A stretch of 64,000 nt of DNA from Piliocolobus tephrosceles (Eukaryota > Chordata > Mammalia > Primates > Cercopithecidae). The position numbers and the translations under genes were made by a program. A model generated the notes under the pieces. It made no database searches and was not told the origin of the DNA. It saw only the letters and a program-made list of their open reading frames with translations. Location of the stretch: assembly GCF_002776525.5 (NCBI RefSeq), contig NC_045434.1, positions 115,674,150-115,738,149 on the forward strand, in the 5' to 3' direction. Shown one piece after another: positions 1 through 11,252 of the stretch. The first letter of the stretch is position 1, and each line of letters starts with the position of its first letter.

Positions 1-1038
1 CATCCCTTTTATGGCTGCATAGTAGTCCATGGTGTATGTATGTCACCTTTTCTTAATCCAGTCTGGACATTTGGGTTGGCTCCAAGTCTTTGCTATTGTG
101 AATAGTGACACAATAAACATATGTGTGCATGTGTCTTTATAGCAGCATGTTTTATAATCCTCTGGGTATATACCCAATAATGGGATGGTTGGGTCAAATG
201 GCATTTCTAGTTCTAGATCCTTGAAGAATCGCCAGTCTGTCTTCCACAATGGTTGAACTAGTTTACTGTCCCACCAACAGTGTAAAAGTGTTCCTGTTTC
301 TCCACATCCTCTCCAGCACCTATTGCTTCCTGACTTTTTAATGATCGCCATTCTAACTGGTGTGAGATGGTATCTCATTGTGGTTTTGATTTGCATTTCC
401 CAGATGGCTAGTGATGATGAGCATGTTTTCATGTGTCTGTTGGCTGCATAAATGTCTTCTTTTGAGAAGTGTCTGTTCATATCCTTTGCCCACTTTTTGA
501 TGGGGCTGTATGGTTTTTTCTCATAAATTTGTTTGAGTTCTTTGTAGGTTCTGGATATGAGCCCTTTGTCAGATGAGTAGATTGCAAAAATTTTCTCCCA
601 TTCTGTAGGTTGCCTGTTCACTCTGATGGTAGTTTCTTTTGCTGTGCAGAAGCACTATCTGACTTCAAACTATACTACAAGGCTACAGTAACCAAAACAG
701 AGCCCTCAGAAATAATATCACACATCTACAACCATCTGATCTTTGACAAACCTGACAAAAACAAGAAATGGAGAAAGGATTCCCTTTTTAATAAATGGTG
801 CTGGGAAAACTGGCTAGCCATAAGTAGAAAGCTGAAACTGGATCCCTTCCTTACACCTTATACCAAAATTAATTCAAGATGGATTAGAGACTTAAATGTT
901 TGACCTAAAACCATAAAAACCCTATAAGAAAACCTAGGCAATACCATTCAGTACATAGGCATGGGCAAGGACTTCATATCTAAAACACCAAAAGCAATGG
1001 CAACAAAAGCCAAAATTGACAAATGGGATCTAATTAAA
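1..1038 (-). mobile_element. L1 LINE, 5'-inverted (twin-primed), 3' end off the left edge
   Basis: Positions 1-653 read on the minus strand as the C-terminal third of L1 ORF2, up to the stretch leading into the 3' UTR. Positions 654-1038 read on the plus strand as the L1 ORF2 segment that lies immediately upstream in the element. The inverted segment ends at the motif TAATTAAA and the minus segment begins at GCTTCTGCACAGC. In intact L1 these are only about 7 bases apart, so the two pieces are adjacent parts of one element with the 5' part flipped. This is the known twin-priming product. The inverted part also has a small internal deletion after CCAAAACAG near 706. The overall family looks like a primate L1P. 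The 3' end and its target duplication lie outside the window. Confidence 0.85.
43..621 (-). pseudogene. L1 ORF2 C-terminal fragment
   Basis: An uninterrupted 192-residue frame matches the C-terminal part of L1 ORF2p, the endonuclease/reverse-transcriptase protein of L1. It includes the cysteine-rich segment (CWRGCGETGTLLHCWW, about residues 103-118), whose C...C...H pattern is characteristic. The endonuclease and RT domains are absent, so no activity is possible. The frame ends at an in-frame stop after the DWIKKR segment, short of the usual L1 C-terminus. The start is simply the first Met after the inversion break, not a real initiation site. Confidence 0.85.
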
Positions 1039-1116
1039 ATATTAAGATTATTTAAAAAACGATTATGAAAAAGTACCAATGTCAATTTAAAAAATAAAAG
1101 AGAGGAAAATGGGATT

Positions 1117-1131
1117 AAAAAGGTCATAAAT
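1117..1131. repeat. Target-site duplication, left copy of L1 1132-1674
   Basis: The 15-mer AAAAAGGTCATAAAT recurs with one mismatch at 1675-1689, on the other side of the L1. Confidence 0.85.
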
Positions 1132-1674
1132 CCCAGCCATCCCATTACTGGGTATATATGCAAAAGATTATAAATCATGCTGCTATAAAGACACATGTGC
1201 ACGTATGTTTATTGTGGCACTATTCACAATAGCAAAGACTTGGAATCAACCCAAAGGTCCATCAGTGACAGACTGGATTAAGAAAATGTGACACACATAC
1301 ACCATGGAATACTATGCAGCCATAAAAAAGGATGAGTTTGAGTCCTTTGTAGGGACATGGATGCAGCTGGAAACCATCATTCTCAGCAAACTATCGCAAG
1401 AACAGAAAACCAAACACCGCATGTTCTCACTCATAGGCGGGAACTGAACTTGGGAAGGGGAACATCACACACTGGGGCCTATCATGGGGATGGGGGAGCG
1501 GGGAGGGATTGCATTGGGAGTTATACTTGATGTAAATGACGAGTTGATGGGTGCTGACGAGTTGACGGGTGCAGCACACCAACATGGCACAAGTATACAT
1601 ATGTAACAAAACTGCACGTTATGCACATGTACCCGAGAACTTAAAGTATAATAAAAAAAAAAAAATAAATAATA
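1132..1674 (+). mobile_element. L1 LINE, 5'-truncated 3' end with poly-A tail
   Basis: The block starts inside the ORF2 C-terminus (CCAGCCATCCCATTACTGGG), runs through the end of ORF2 and the G-rich 3' UTR patch near 1480-1510, and ends in an A-rich tail at about 1652-1674. It is flanked by a near-perfect 15-bp target-site duplication: AAAAAGGTCATAAAT at 1117-1131 and AAAAAGATCATAAAT at 1675-1689. The duplication makes this an independent insertion, not a continuation of the inverted L1 to its left. Confidence 0.9.
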
Positions 1675-1689
1675 AAAAAGATCATAAAT

Positions 1690-2729
1690 TAAGATTTGAA
1701 ATCTTTTAAAGGAAAAACTTCCATTGAAATCTATCTCAGTATTTTAAGTAAGACACACAGAATAACAAAATTAAATCACTAAATATCTAAAGCTTCTTCA
1801 ATTATTACAGTGTGTAATATAATACCTAACAGAAAAAACTTATAAATTATTATAATGCAAAAAATGAGTCAACTAACTCTTTTTTTGCATTATTGATCAA
1901 CATTTTGAATTGGAATTTGATAGAAAAAAATAGATATTTTCAGAGTAAATTCATCATCTGACATAAAGGGATACATTTCTATGTTATTTTATATTTTAAA
2001 GAGGTATAAAAGTTGATTATTGAACTTTTGCGAAAAGGGCAGATATATTTGCCACAGAGGGTTTGTTGAAAATAAGATTTTTTTTTTTTTTTTTTTTTTT
2101 AGAGAAGAAATGCAACTTTGAGAATGTGACCTCTGAGATCACTGATAGAATGCGTGCTGTCACCATAGGCTGTTCTGAAGGTTGCACTCCTCTGATCAAG
2201 TGACACTCAGTGGAAAACAATGTTGTACTTCTCTTTTTTGTAATTTTTTAAGAAATTTAAGTAAATTAAAATAAGAATTCATGAAATTTGTTCTTCCTCT
2301 AAATCAAATTATATTTACTTCGCTAAGTTTGAGCTACAGATGATGTGCAAAATCAGAATTGTCACTAGAAATTTGCTTCAAAATTTGCTCGACTTAACCT
2401 TACTTGAAAGATGTATAGGAAATATTATATTTAGTGGCCCTCAAGTATATAATCACGAGTAACAAATATACTTGAATAATTTAGAGCTACTTCGAAGAAA
2501 TTCAAAATACATTCTCTTATGAAAGAATAATTCAACTGTATTTCAGATTTAAATATATATATACCTATATACACACACACACACTTATATAGCAATATGT
2601 AAAGTCAAAAGCGACTAGTAGTTTTAATATTTTCTTGTTATAAAATTATTAAAACAAAAACAATTATAATGCAATGTGAAATTTAAATAAACAAATTTGA
2701 AATTTCTCATGAAAATGGCATATATGCTG
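1690..2729. other. AT-rich intergenic DNA, no gene seen
   Basis: I recognise no gene or repeat family here. The stretch contains an uninterrupted T-run at about 2080-2100 and a short TA/CA microsatellite at about 2554-2590. The open frame over the T-run is chance. Confidence 0.6.
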
Positions 2730-3078
2730 TGTCCTATTTCATTTGGGCTGCTATAACATATCATAGACTGGCTAGCTTATAAAAAACAGACATTTATTTC
2801 CCACAGTTTTAGAGGCTGGGAAACACAAGATGAAGGTGCTAGCAGATTTGGTGTCTGATGAGGGTTTGCTTTTGGGTTCATAGATGGTGACTTCTCACTG
2901 TGTTCTCACGTGACAAAAGAGATGAGGGGTCATTTTGGGGCCTCTTTTATATGGCCATTACTTAACTCTCATAATCTAATTACCTTCCCAAAGTCCCCAT
3001 TCCCTAATACTATCATCCTGGAGGTTTTAATGTCAACATGTGAATTTTGGGAGAATATAAACATTCAGGACATAGCAT
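2730..3078 (-). mobile_element. MaLR LTR (MLT1/MST-type), solo
   Basis: The plus strand reads as the complement of a MaLR LTR. It opens with a TGTCCTA...TTTGGGCTGCTATAAC end, passes through a 'TTTATTTCCCACAGTTTTAGAGGCTGGG' type segment, and closes with a 'GAATTTTGGGAGAATATAAACATTCAGGACATAGCA' type end. Four other copies of this family lie in the window. No internal retroviral sequence adjoins it. The exact subfamily is not decided. Confidence 0.8.
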
Positions 3079-3600
3079 GTGGAAACTCAACACACACATA
3101 CACGAACACACACAATCAAACCCTGAAAATGTTATAGCGAGTTATGCAATGGGATCAATAATTTTTTCTCCTTTTTTATTTTTAGTTTTCATGATAATTA
3201 TTTGAAGTAAACTGTGTTGTCTGTTTCTGATATAGATAGCTGCACATTTAAGACAATGAAACAAAGAGATGCTAGCTTTTAATTATAAGTAATGCTCCAA
3301 AATACTTCTCATAAATCTGCCTGCAGACAAATCGAAAGTACCTCCAACCAAATGAGTCTGACATAGAATCAAATGACTGCTATCTCCATTATGTGTGTGT
3401 GTGTATGTGGTAGTGACTTTGCTAGTAGCTTTGTTGACAGCACAAATGATCAAGCATCAACATCTTATAATTATATTAACAAAATTATAATTTTAAGTAA
3501 TATAATTATTTTATCAGAAACAAAGCAGATCAGAGAAGACACCCTTTATCTATTTGTTTTTACCATGATTATCACCCAATAATTATCAAATCCTCACACT
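3079..3600. other. Intergenic DNA with small TG microsatellite
   Basis: I recognise no gene or mobile element here. A short (TG)n run lies at about 3390-3407, and there is an AT-rich stretch at about 3460-3510. Confidence 0.55.
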
Positions 3601-3601
3601 A

Positions 3602-3944
3602 TATTTTTATTTTTTTTATTTTATTTTTTTTATTTTTTTATTTTTTTATTTTTTTTTTATTTGAGACGGAGTCTCGCTCTGTCGCCCAGGCTGGAGTGCA
3701 GTGGCCGGATCTCAGCTCACTGCAAGTTCCACCTCCCGGGTTTACGCCATCCTCCTGCCTCAGCCTCCCGAGTAGCTGGGACTACAGGTGCCCGCCAACT
3801 CGCCCGGCTAGTTTTTTGTATTTTTTAGTAGAGACGGGGTTTCGCTGTGTTAGCCAGGATGGTCTCGATCTTCTGACCTCGTGATCCGCCCGTCTCGGCC
3901 TCCCAAAGTGCTGGGATTACAGGCTTGAGCCACCGCGCCCGGCC
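3602..3944 (-). mobile_element. AluY, AluYRa-type (Old World monkey lineage)
   Basis: The body at 3661-3944 is a nearly intact Alu in antisense, with an A-rich tail (here T-rich, TTTTA-patterned) at 3602-3660. The sequence is close to consensus, with many CpGs retained (GAGACGGAGTCTCGCTCTGTCG, CCGCGCCCGGCC). The GGCTTGAGCC, GGTTTACGCC and CCGGATCTC signature bases are those I associate with the cercopithecine AluYRa lineage. A T-rich duplication (TATTTTTATTTTTT) sits on both sides, the right copy starting at 3945. Short open frames inside it are not genes. Confidence 0.9.
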
Positions 3945-3959
3945 TATTTTTATTTTTTT

Positions 3960-4440
3960 AAAGCAAAATGGGGCAATACATCAACAATGACCAGTGTATT
4001 GAGGCAAGTTAACAAGCATTTTCTGAGTTTGTCACAATGTCTGGAATATTTTATTAGTTACTATGAAGTATATACAAAAAAGTAAAATATGATTTCTGAT
4101 TCCAAATATTGTGATTTTGAAATGGTGTAAAATATAATAATTGATAAAATAGCATTTACTGTATCCATTTGCATTGTTTTGTTCATTCCTCTCAGAAGGT
4201 TGTGCTGGAGGAAGCTGTTATTTCTAGAAATTAATTTTTTCCATCTTCTTAACAGAAATATCCACAAATATAGAGAAATTTTTATTTAAATTTTAAGTCA
4301 AATCAATGTATTTTTTGATGATCAATATAATGGTATACCATTAAAAAAGCCCCTTTTTTTTTTTTTCTGATCAAATTCCTTCATCAAACTGTCAAAAAAT
4401 TTAAGCGTAAACATCAAAGCTGTAGATAATTTGGTATATA
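3960..4440. other. AT-rich intergenic DNA, no gene seen
   Basis: I recognise no coding or repeat signal here beyond a T-run at about 4352-4366. Confidence 0.55.
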
Positions 4441-4444
4441 GTAA

Positions 4445-4780
4445 TCCATTTTTTAGTTTATTCAATTGTTCAAAAGCACTTGTTGAGTGGCTTCTTTGGG
4501 CTAGGCAATGGACTAGGGAACTGGGAACAGAGAGGTGACAGTGCGAACTGGCTCAAAGCTTCTCTAATGAGCTAGATTGTCACGCAAATTAAACTTAGAG
4601 TACGATGTGATATGTTTTATGATAAAGGATTATGCAAGTTGCTGTGCTGTGCAAATGGGAAAAAGCGACTATTTCTGTTAGAAAACTTCTGGGAGGTGAT
4701 ACTTTAAGAAATTCAGATTTATAGACACAGCTTCAAATTCTTCCTAGTAGGCAGTTGTCTCCTGTTCATCACTTAGTCTG
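4445..4780 (-). mobile_element. L2 LINE fragment
   Basis: The plus strand carries the complement of the L2 3' end (TTGTTGAGTGGCTTCTTTGGGCTAGGCA, then an A/G-rich '...AACAGAGAGGTGACAG' segment). It continues into the region that in L2 precedes it (ATGTGATATGTTTTATGATAAAGG). It is heavily diverged, as expected for this ancient family. Confidence 0.55.
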
Positions 4781-4954
4781 AAAGTGGAAGCATATTTACT
4801 ACCCCCCTTCGATGGTAAAAGTTATACAGATATCAGAAGCAGAAATGAGAATTACAATGAGAATACTACAATGTAAAATTGAAAAACTGCTGGAGCATTT
4901 AATAATGAGGAAATTTGTCATCGATGTAAAAAACACTTCAGCGATTAGAAAATC

Positions 4955-5286
4955 GTGTCCTTTGCAGAAATATGGGTGAAGCTGGAAACCATAATTCTCG
5001 GCATACTAATACAGGAAAAGAAAACCAAACACCACATACATGTTCTCACTTATAAGTGGGAGTTGAACAATGGGAACACATGGACTCGGGGAGGGGAACA
5101 TCACACACTGGGGCCTGTTGGGGTGTGGGGGGCTAGGAGAGGGAGAGCATTAGGAGAAATACTGAGTGTAGATGAGGGGTTGGTGGGTGCAGCCAACCAC
5201 CATGCCGTGTATATACCTATGTGACAAACCTGCACATTCTGCACATGCATCCCAGAACTTGAAGTATAATAATGATTTTAAAAAAA
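4955..5286 (+). mobile_element. L1 LINE, 3' UTR fragment
   Basis: The block begins at TCCTTTGCAGAAATATGGG near the end of L1 ORF2 and runs through the G-rich 3' UTR patch (about 5095-5150). It ends at the AGTATAATAATG...A-rich tail near 5280. The octamer AGAAAATC occurs at 4947-4954 and 5287-5294 and is a likely target-site duplication. The copy is severely 5'-truncated. Confidence 0.88.
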
Positions 5287-5294
5287 AGAAAATC

Positions 5295-8200
5295 AGTGCT
5301 TTCAAGGGGTTATTGTAGATGGCTAAAACAAAAAGATGGCCTTTATAAAAGCACATGTTTGTTAGAACGGAGGTGAAGTGAGACTATAAAGGATAAGTGC
5401 AGGTGGTGATAGTTCGATTCCAGGCCCATTTCCATTCTTACTTCTATTGGAAGTCTGTTAGTAATTTATTTTGAAACAAAAATATTTATTAAGTGTTGTT
5501 TATAGAAATGTACTAGTGCTGTGCCATTGAAATTGAATTTAAGCAATAAAAACCTGACCATATTAATTTGAAGGAAAATAATATTTTACGAAAGATTATC
5601 ATATAATGGAAATAAAAATACTGTTGAAAATAATCAGAGGTTAAATATTTCATATAACACAGATATCTATCCTATTTCAATTGTTGAAAAAGCATTCTCT
5701 TTGAAATGTGTTCAAGCATAAGAAACATGAACTAGAACTAGATTACTTAATTCTTGAGGATCTACTTGGGAAGCTATATATATTCACATATCAGAATGAT
5801 GACTTAAAGGATAATGATCTTTTTTTGTGCATATGGTAGAAAACGAAGATCAAATATATATTTTAATACAAATACAATTAGAAAATTTGAAGGGTAAATT
5901 AATGTCAAATTATGATGCCTATATAAGATGATAGAAGTAAAAATATGTTGGCAATTTCAATTATTTGTAACACAAGGGTATTAAGAGATAATTTTCTGTG
6001 AGGTTAGGCAGCTCTGAGGAAAGTGCCCTTTCCAAAAGGTCAGCAACTCCCAAGAAGATGGATTACATATAGGTAGAACAATCTGGCAACTTTTATGTTC
6101 AAAGTTCTGCTAACACGAATAAGATTATCTCTGCCCTTTTCCTCCATTTCCAAAGAGTTTGGGAGATCTTGTTTTTAAAAAAGTGTTTGTCATACCTTGT
6201 ATGCAAAGAATATTTTCTTTCCTACTATTGGGTAATAGGTGAACATATTTTATAAGAAGTATTAGTTAGATAAATGCCACTGTGGAGATGAAAACAGCAT
6301 TGGAGGATAAAGAGCATTGTTTAGTTTGACCTCTGTTATTTTCCAGGCGAGAAGTACAGGTACAATAGCTATATTAGTATTTTATACTCATACTTGTATA
6401 AATTACCTCAAAATAATCATTCCCTTTTGAATAAAATAAGGCAATATATCACTGATGTTTTATTTCCCTATGTGCTCACCTACAATGTGGGCATTGTCAT
6501 GACTGCTGGACTTACCATTACTTTCTCCAATTGTGTAAGGTCCTTTGCTTATGGAATACATCACAATATATCACTTTCAAAAATAGTCTGATGACGAATG
6601 AAAGCTAAAGTGATGATGATTTTCCCTCATGCAAATATTTGCTTTAAATAAAATCATTACAAAAAATGTAGTTAGTTGGCAAAGGAGACAGGTACAACAT
6701 TATTTCATTCTAAGTGCAGACTTACAATGGAGGGAGAATTTATTGTGGAATACAGATTGATAACAGAAGAAATGTGAGGAGAAAGATATCTTTTACAGAA
6801 CACACATGATGATGTGCATAAAATTCATAACATGGAATGGAGAAGAGAATAAGTCATTCTTAATTTACTATAAGTAGAATTTGTAAGTATTTTAAAAGGT
6901 TATGCTAAGTTATCCGGTCAGGGATAACATATATTATTAATCATTGAAGATAATATTGATATTAATAATGAAGATACTAACTTAGGTAAAAGTTATTCTT
7001 AATTCTAATTTTATGGTTATATATTTAACGAATTGTGAGAAGCGAATTTTATCCACATATTTATGTGTTTCTCTGATATCTCTAAAGTAAAAGCAGTTTT
7101 AAACTCTAATTTTATAATACTTTCACAGTAATTAAAAATTAACAGTAACTAGATTTTTATACCTCTTATCTCTCCATATGGGGAAATAGTACAATATAAA
7201 TTAAGGTATTGTGATTTTTTAAAAGACACAACTCTCTCACTAAAGTAATACCTATTCAAGAGCCAGAAAATAAAAATACAGTCACAATCTCATTACCTAG
7301 AAACTGATATTGTTAACATCTTACCCTATGTAACCTAATCTAAGCTTTACATGTCTAGATTGAAAATGGAATCATATAGCAAATTTTTGTAGTAATGATC
7401 TTTTTTCTGCTGGTTTTTAAAATAGTAATTATATTCTATTTTCCATCACGTATTTAACCAATACTATTACCTTTGGCAACTTTGGTAGTTTCTAAATCTG
7501 GATTTTTATAATCAGCTTTGTGGATGCACTGTTTTAGCAACATCTTTTCTGTAACCCTTTGTAAAGCCTTTGGGAGACTGTCCAATTGGCCTTACAGAAA
7601 ACATGTGCCACACAGTTAAATCAGTTCATGCAAGTAGTTACTCCCTTATTTACATTAATAATTCTACTGAGTAAAGTTTTGTTTCAATTTGCTTTGTTGA
7701 TGTTAAAATCTGGGTAATTTACATATGCTTATTGGACTTCTGAAAGATAAATTTCTTGCTCAAGTTATTTATGTGTGTTTCTATTGGCATAGTCATCATT
7801 ATCTAACAAATTTGTAGGTGTCTTATATATATTTTAGTCAATATTGACTTCTACAGAATTTCTCATTCTGAGCTATGTTAGATAATATTGAAGTACTAAG
7901 ATTTGTATTATTTAATAATCAGTCATATAATTGACTACTTAAATGCTATATGAAAATTTAAATGTTACAGATGTGTTAATATTAACCCAAAATAGTTAAA
8001 TGATTATCTCTGTCATATAGTTTATTACTTACCAGAATAACAGAATAAATTACAAAATATAAATGCTGGAAATAGCAGATTTTGGGGCCTTTGCTAAATA
8101 ACTTTAGAATTAAAGCTGATTGTATGAATGTGAAATCATAACATACTAATAAAATAAATTTTAAATTATAATTAATAAAAACTATACTGTGCACAGAAGT

Positions 8201-8449
8201 ACAAACTGGCAAAATGCAAGGTTTTGTGGCCTGGTATTTTGAGTAGAAAATAGTCTCTGTGACATAGTGGGCTACAACTTTGCAGTGTTTCAATGATAAG
8301 GAGGGACTGATGATAAAAGAGCATATTTGATAGCATTAATCATTAATGTAATAGAAAATTGATTTCCTAACTCCTTTCACTTCCCACAGTGTCTTTTCCC
8401 TTAGATTGAAAGGGAATCAATATGTGAATATCTGAGTATATTACAGGCA
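5295..8449. other. Long AT-rich intergenic stretch, no gene seen
   Basis: Both strands have frequent stops in all frames. I recognise no gene, exon, RNA or repeat family with confidence over about 3.1 kb. The longest frames (for example 6394-6591 on plus and 7982-8293 on minus) have no recognisable domain and an AT-biased composition typical of chance frames. Confidence 0.55.
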
Positions 8450-8615
8450 GCCAAGTGCAGAGAAAATATCATTGAATTAGCAAGCAGAAGGTCTAATTTC
8501 TTAATCTAATTGCGCCACAAATGAGTTGTATGACCTTGGAGAAGTCATTTGGTCTTTCCAAGGTTCACTTTCTTTATCCATAAAAGTAAATTGTATCTAA
8601 GTTTCAGGATTACAT
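8450..8615 (+). mobile_element. MIR SINE
   Basis: The core reads like MIR: 'GCCACAAATGAGTTGTATGACCTTGGAGAAGTCATTT' corresponds to the 'TAGCTGTGTGACCTTGGGCAAGT' core. It is followed by the 'TCACTTTCTTTATCCATAAAAG' equivalent of the MIR 'TTTCCTCATCTGTAAAATG' box. Divergence is high, as for all MIRs. Confidence 0.75.
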
Positions 8616-8794
8616 TTATGTAACTCAATTTTGAAATAAATTTCAATTTAAAAAAAGGATTAAATTCACTGAATATCCTTTGATGATGTTTCCCATACTG
8701 TCTTCTACAGAAGACCATTTTCTTTTTGTATTAACCAATGCTTTGTGGTAGTTTAATACATGTAGGCATTATTCTTATGGAATTATCGCAAAAC

Positions 8795-8950
8795 TCTAGG
8801 TAAATATTGTTATTATTTCATTTTATAAATGAATAAAGTGATTTGAAAGGAGGTAAAAGTTTGTCTTGATTCACAAAAATATTGAGCAAACAAGGCTTCA
8901 AAGTCAGGCAGTCTGATTCCATAACCTGGGAATTTAATCATTACCCACAC
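8795..8950 (-). mobile_element. MIR SINE
   Basis: The plus strand shows the complement of MIR: 'TATTTCATTTTATAAATGAATAAAGTGA', then '...GTCAGGCAGTCTGATTCCATAACCTGGG', the complement of the 'CCTGGGTTC...' end of the core. It sits about 180 bp from the plus-strand MIR but in the opposite orientation. Confidence 0.7.
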
Positions 8951-9215
8951 TTTCTTAAATGTGTGTTTCTGACTAAACTTCTGAAACACTGGCTTTGACA
9001 GAGTAAACTCAGTTGCACACAAGATACTTCAGAATATTTAGTATTTGTTTTGAATATCCAAGAGGAACATCATATGCAGAATTGCTAGCACTTATTTTAA
9101 CCACTAAGTCCCTGCTACAAGAAATTCTTAACCTGTTAAATGTTCTAAAGTTCTGCAAACCACTTTTGGAAAACGTTAACTCTTGAGTCATAACAGACTC
9201 AAATTACTCAAATTA
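8951..9215. other. Intergenic DNA, nothing recognised
   Basis: I see no gene or known repeat. Short open frames on the minus strand lack any recognisable domain. Confidence 0.5.
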
Positions 9216-9295
9216 TTTTAAATTACTTAAGAAATTGTTACAGGACTGAGTATGGGAAGATCTGCATAGGTAACAATTTCTTAAGTAATTTAAAA
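9216..9295. repeat. Perfect 26-bp inverted repeat (80-bp hairpin)
   Basis: The left arm at 9216-9241 and the right arm at 9270-9295 are exact reverse complements over 26 bases (core TTACTTAAGAAATTGTTAC on the left). They are separated by a 28-nt unpaired loop. The total length of 80 bp is that of small mariner-derived MITEs, but the arms do not match MADE1 and there is no flanking TA duplication. No family is assigned. The structure could be a decayed or unknown MITE, or a template-switch product. Confidence 0.85.
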
Positions 9296-10199
9296 ATCAG
9301 TAAAGATGAAAACAATACTGTCTATGAGATTTGGTTTCTCATATCTTAATTCTTATTTTCTACATTTTCCTTCTTTAGCACATCTTAATGCAAGAAATCT
9401 TACTATTTCATTAAAGCTGTGTTTAATCAGGGAAAACTGTTTTCAAGGTGGGAACTATAGTTAGTGGTTTGGGAAGACGTGGATATTTTTACACTATGAA
9501 CATTATTTCTGTTTTTCTTAGGACATCCCATTATGGTGACCATTGTTTACTATTTCTTAGTAGCTCTCAAATTCAAACATATTCATTGTTGGGAAAGTAT
9601 TTTCTATGTTACAAAGGGAGAAAAATAGACATAATTCATACTTCTATTTTGTGAACCTCTAAATATTTCATTTTATATTTATAAAATAACCAAACCATAA
9701 TAAAACCACAAATATTTCAAGTCAGATACTTTATTCTATTTAATCTTCTGATATTTTCTCAATGTCTTTGAATGAAAACGATCTACAAGAAAAATCACAA
9801 AATCAAAAACAATATATATTCAATGATAGTTTCGATAATGGATATGGACTAGATAGACAAGTGTTCAATATCATTGACACAGTTTTATTTTCTCCTGGTA
9901 TAATACCTAAAACTTTATAAAATATCCCAAAATTGTAAAAGAAAAGCAAAATAAAGTTGATCCTTATAATTTGCAGATTCTGTATATGCAAATTTGCCTA
10001 CTCACTAAAATGTATTTGAACCTCTAAAAGTGACATTCGTGATGCTTTCGCAGTCATTTCCAGACATCTGTAGAAATGACAAAAAATTAAGTCACCCAAC
10101 TCACATATTCCCAGTTCAAGTCGAATGAGACAGTACTCTGTCTTCTTCTTCAGCATTCGAAGTGTAACAGTTTGCTTTTTACAATCTATTTGCTATCAC
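9296..10199. other. AT-rich intergenic DNA, no gene seen
   Basis: I recognise no feature here. The 9448-9654 plus frame and the 9803-9991 minus frame are without known domains. Confidence 0.5.
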
Positions 10200-10215
10200 A
10201 TCTTTTGCATTTTTT

Positions 10216-10951
10216 GTGCTTTTTGTTTTTTTTTTTTTTTTTTTTGCTATTTTAAATGACCCTTCAAGTAAAGCTGATGTGGTGTCTGGTGTTTCCAAGT
10301 GCAAGAAAGATGCGATGTGCCTTATGGAGAAAATACTTGTGTTAGGTAAGTATTGTTCAGGCATGAATTATAGTACTGCTGGCCACGAGTTCAGTGTTAA
10401 TGAATCAACAATGCCTTACATTCAGAAAAGGAAGAGGAAATTCATGGATCTGTATGTGAGGCTGCTCCAGAAAATGTCAAAGTAACACTATGGTACATGA
10501 AAGATGGAAAAGCAGCTACATTTGTGGATTCATGAGACGACAACTGATTTAAAAAAAGTATAGTGGACAGAATTGTTGGGAGGCTGAAAGGCAAAGAAAT
10601 TTATTGTCATGTTTAAGCACTCTGGCTAGTACTGGCTGCCTTCCATGTTTCAAAAGGTGATATGGTATGAAAAATGTTAACTTGCAGGTGAGGAAGTTTC
10701 TGCAGATCTTTTAAAACACCTATGAAATGTATACAGAGAAAGGGTTCTATAAAAGAGCAGATTTTCAATGCTGATGACAGTGGCTTGTTTTACAGGGACT
10801 CTTGGCAAAGGAATCTATACATGACAAATGGTGTTTCACTTGATCAGTATGACTAGAGGCTCTAAAAATCCTAACCCTGCATTTCCCTTAGGAGCAGTAG
10901 TTCAGTGTTTGCTGATTCAATGTTTGCTGTGACCTTAAAGAATCTAAATAC
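10216..10951 (+). pseudogene. Tigger transposase, N-terminal and first catalytic part
   Basis: The frame from 10216 gives a CENP-B-type DNA-binding region. Residues about 35-77 contain MEKILVLGKYCSGMNYSTAG followed by SVNEST, the HTH signature of pogo/Tigger transposases. That frame stops at 10485. In other frames the coding relics continue: 'FNADDSGLF' at about 10770-10795 covers the first catalytic Asp region of the DDE domain. A T-run at 10229-10246 has damaged the N-terminus. The parent enzyme would cut and paste the element at TA sites in the nucleus. This copy cannot make it. Confidence 0.75.
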
Positions 10952-11252
10952 GGCTGGACTCAGTGGCTCACACCTGTAATCCCAACACTTGGGGAGGCAG
11001 AGGTGGGTGGATCATTTGAGATCAGGAGTTCAAGACCAGTCTGGCCAATGTGGCGAAACTCTGTCTCTACCAAAACTACAAAAAATTACCCGGGTATGGT
11101 GGCGCACCTGTAGTCCCAGCTACTTGGAGGCTGAGGCAGGAGAATAGCTTGAAACTGGGAGGCGGAGGCCACAGTGAGCTGAGATCACCCCATTGTAGTA
11201 TAGCCTAGGCAATAAGAGTGAAACACCATCTCAAATATATATATATATATAT
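10952..11252 (+). mobile_element. Alu (old AluS/J-type) inside the Tigger copy
   Basis: The sequence runs GGCTGGACTCAGTGGCTCACACCTGTAATCC through both monomers to a (AT)n tail at 11236-11252. It has lost most CpGs and carries about 15 percent changes, so it is older than the AluY copies nearby. I did not find clear target duplications. Confidence 0.88.

Noticed and set aside
8813..9022. Possible coding frame on the minus strand
   Set aside because: It overlaps a MIR and has no domain.
9216..9295. MADE1 mariner MITE
   Set aside because: The length matches (80 bp), but the arm sequence does not, and TA flanks are absent.
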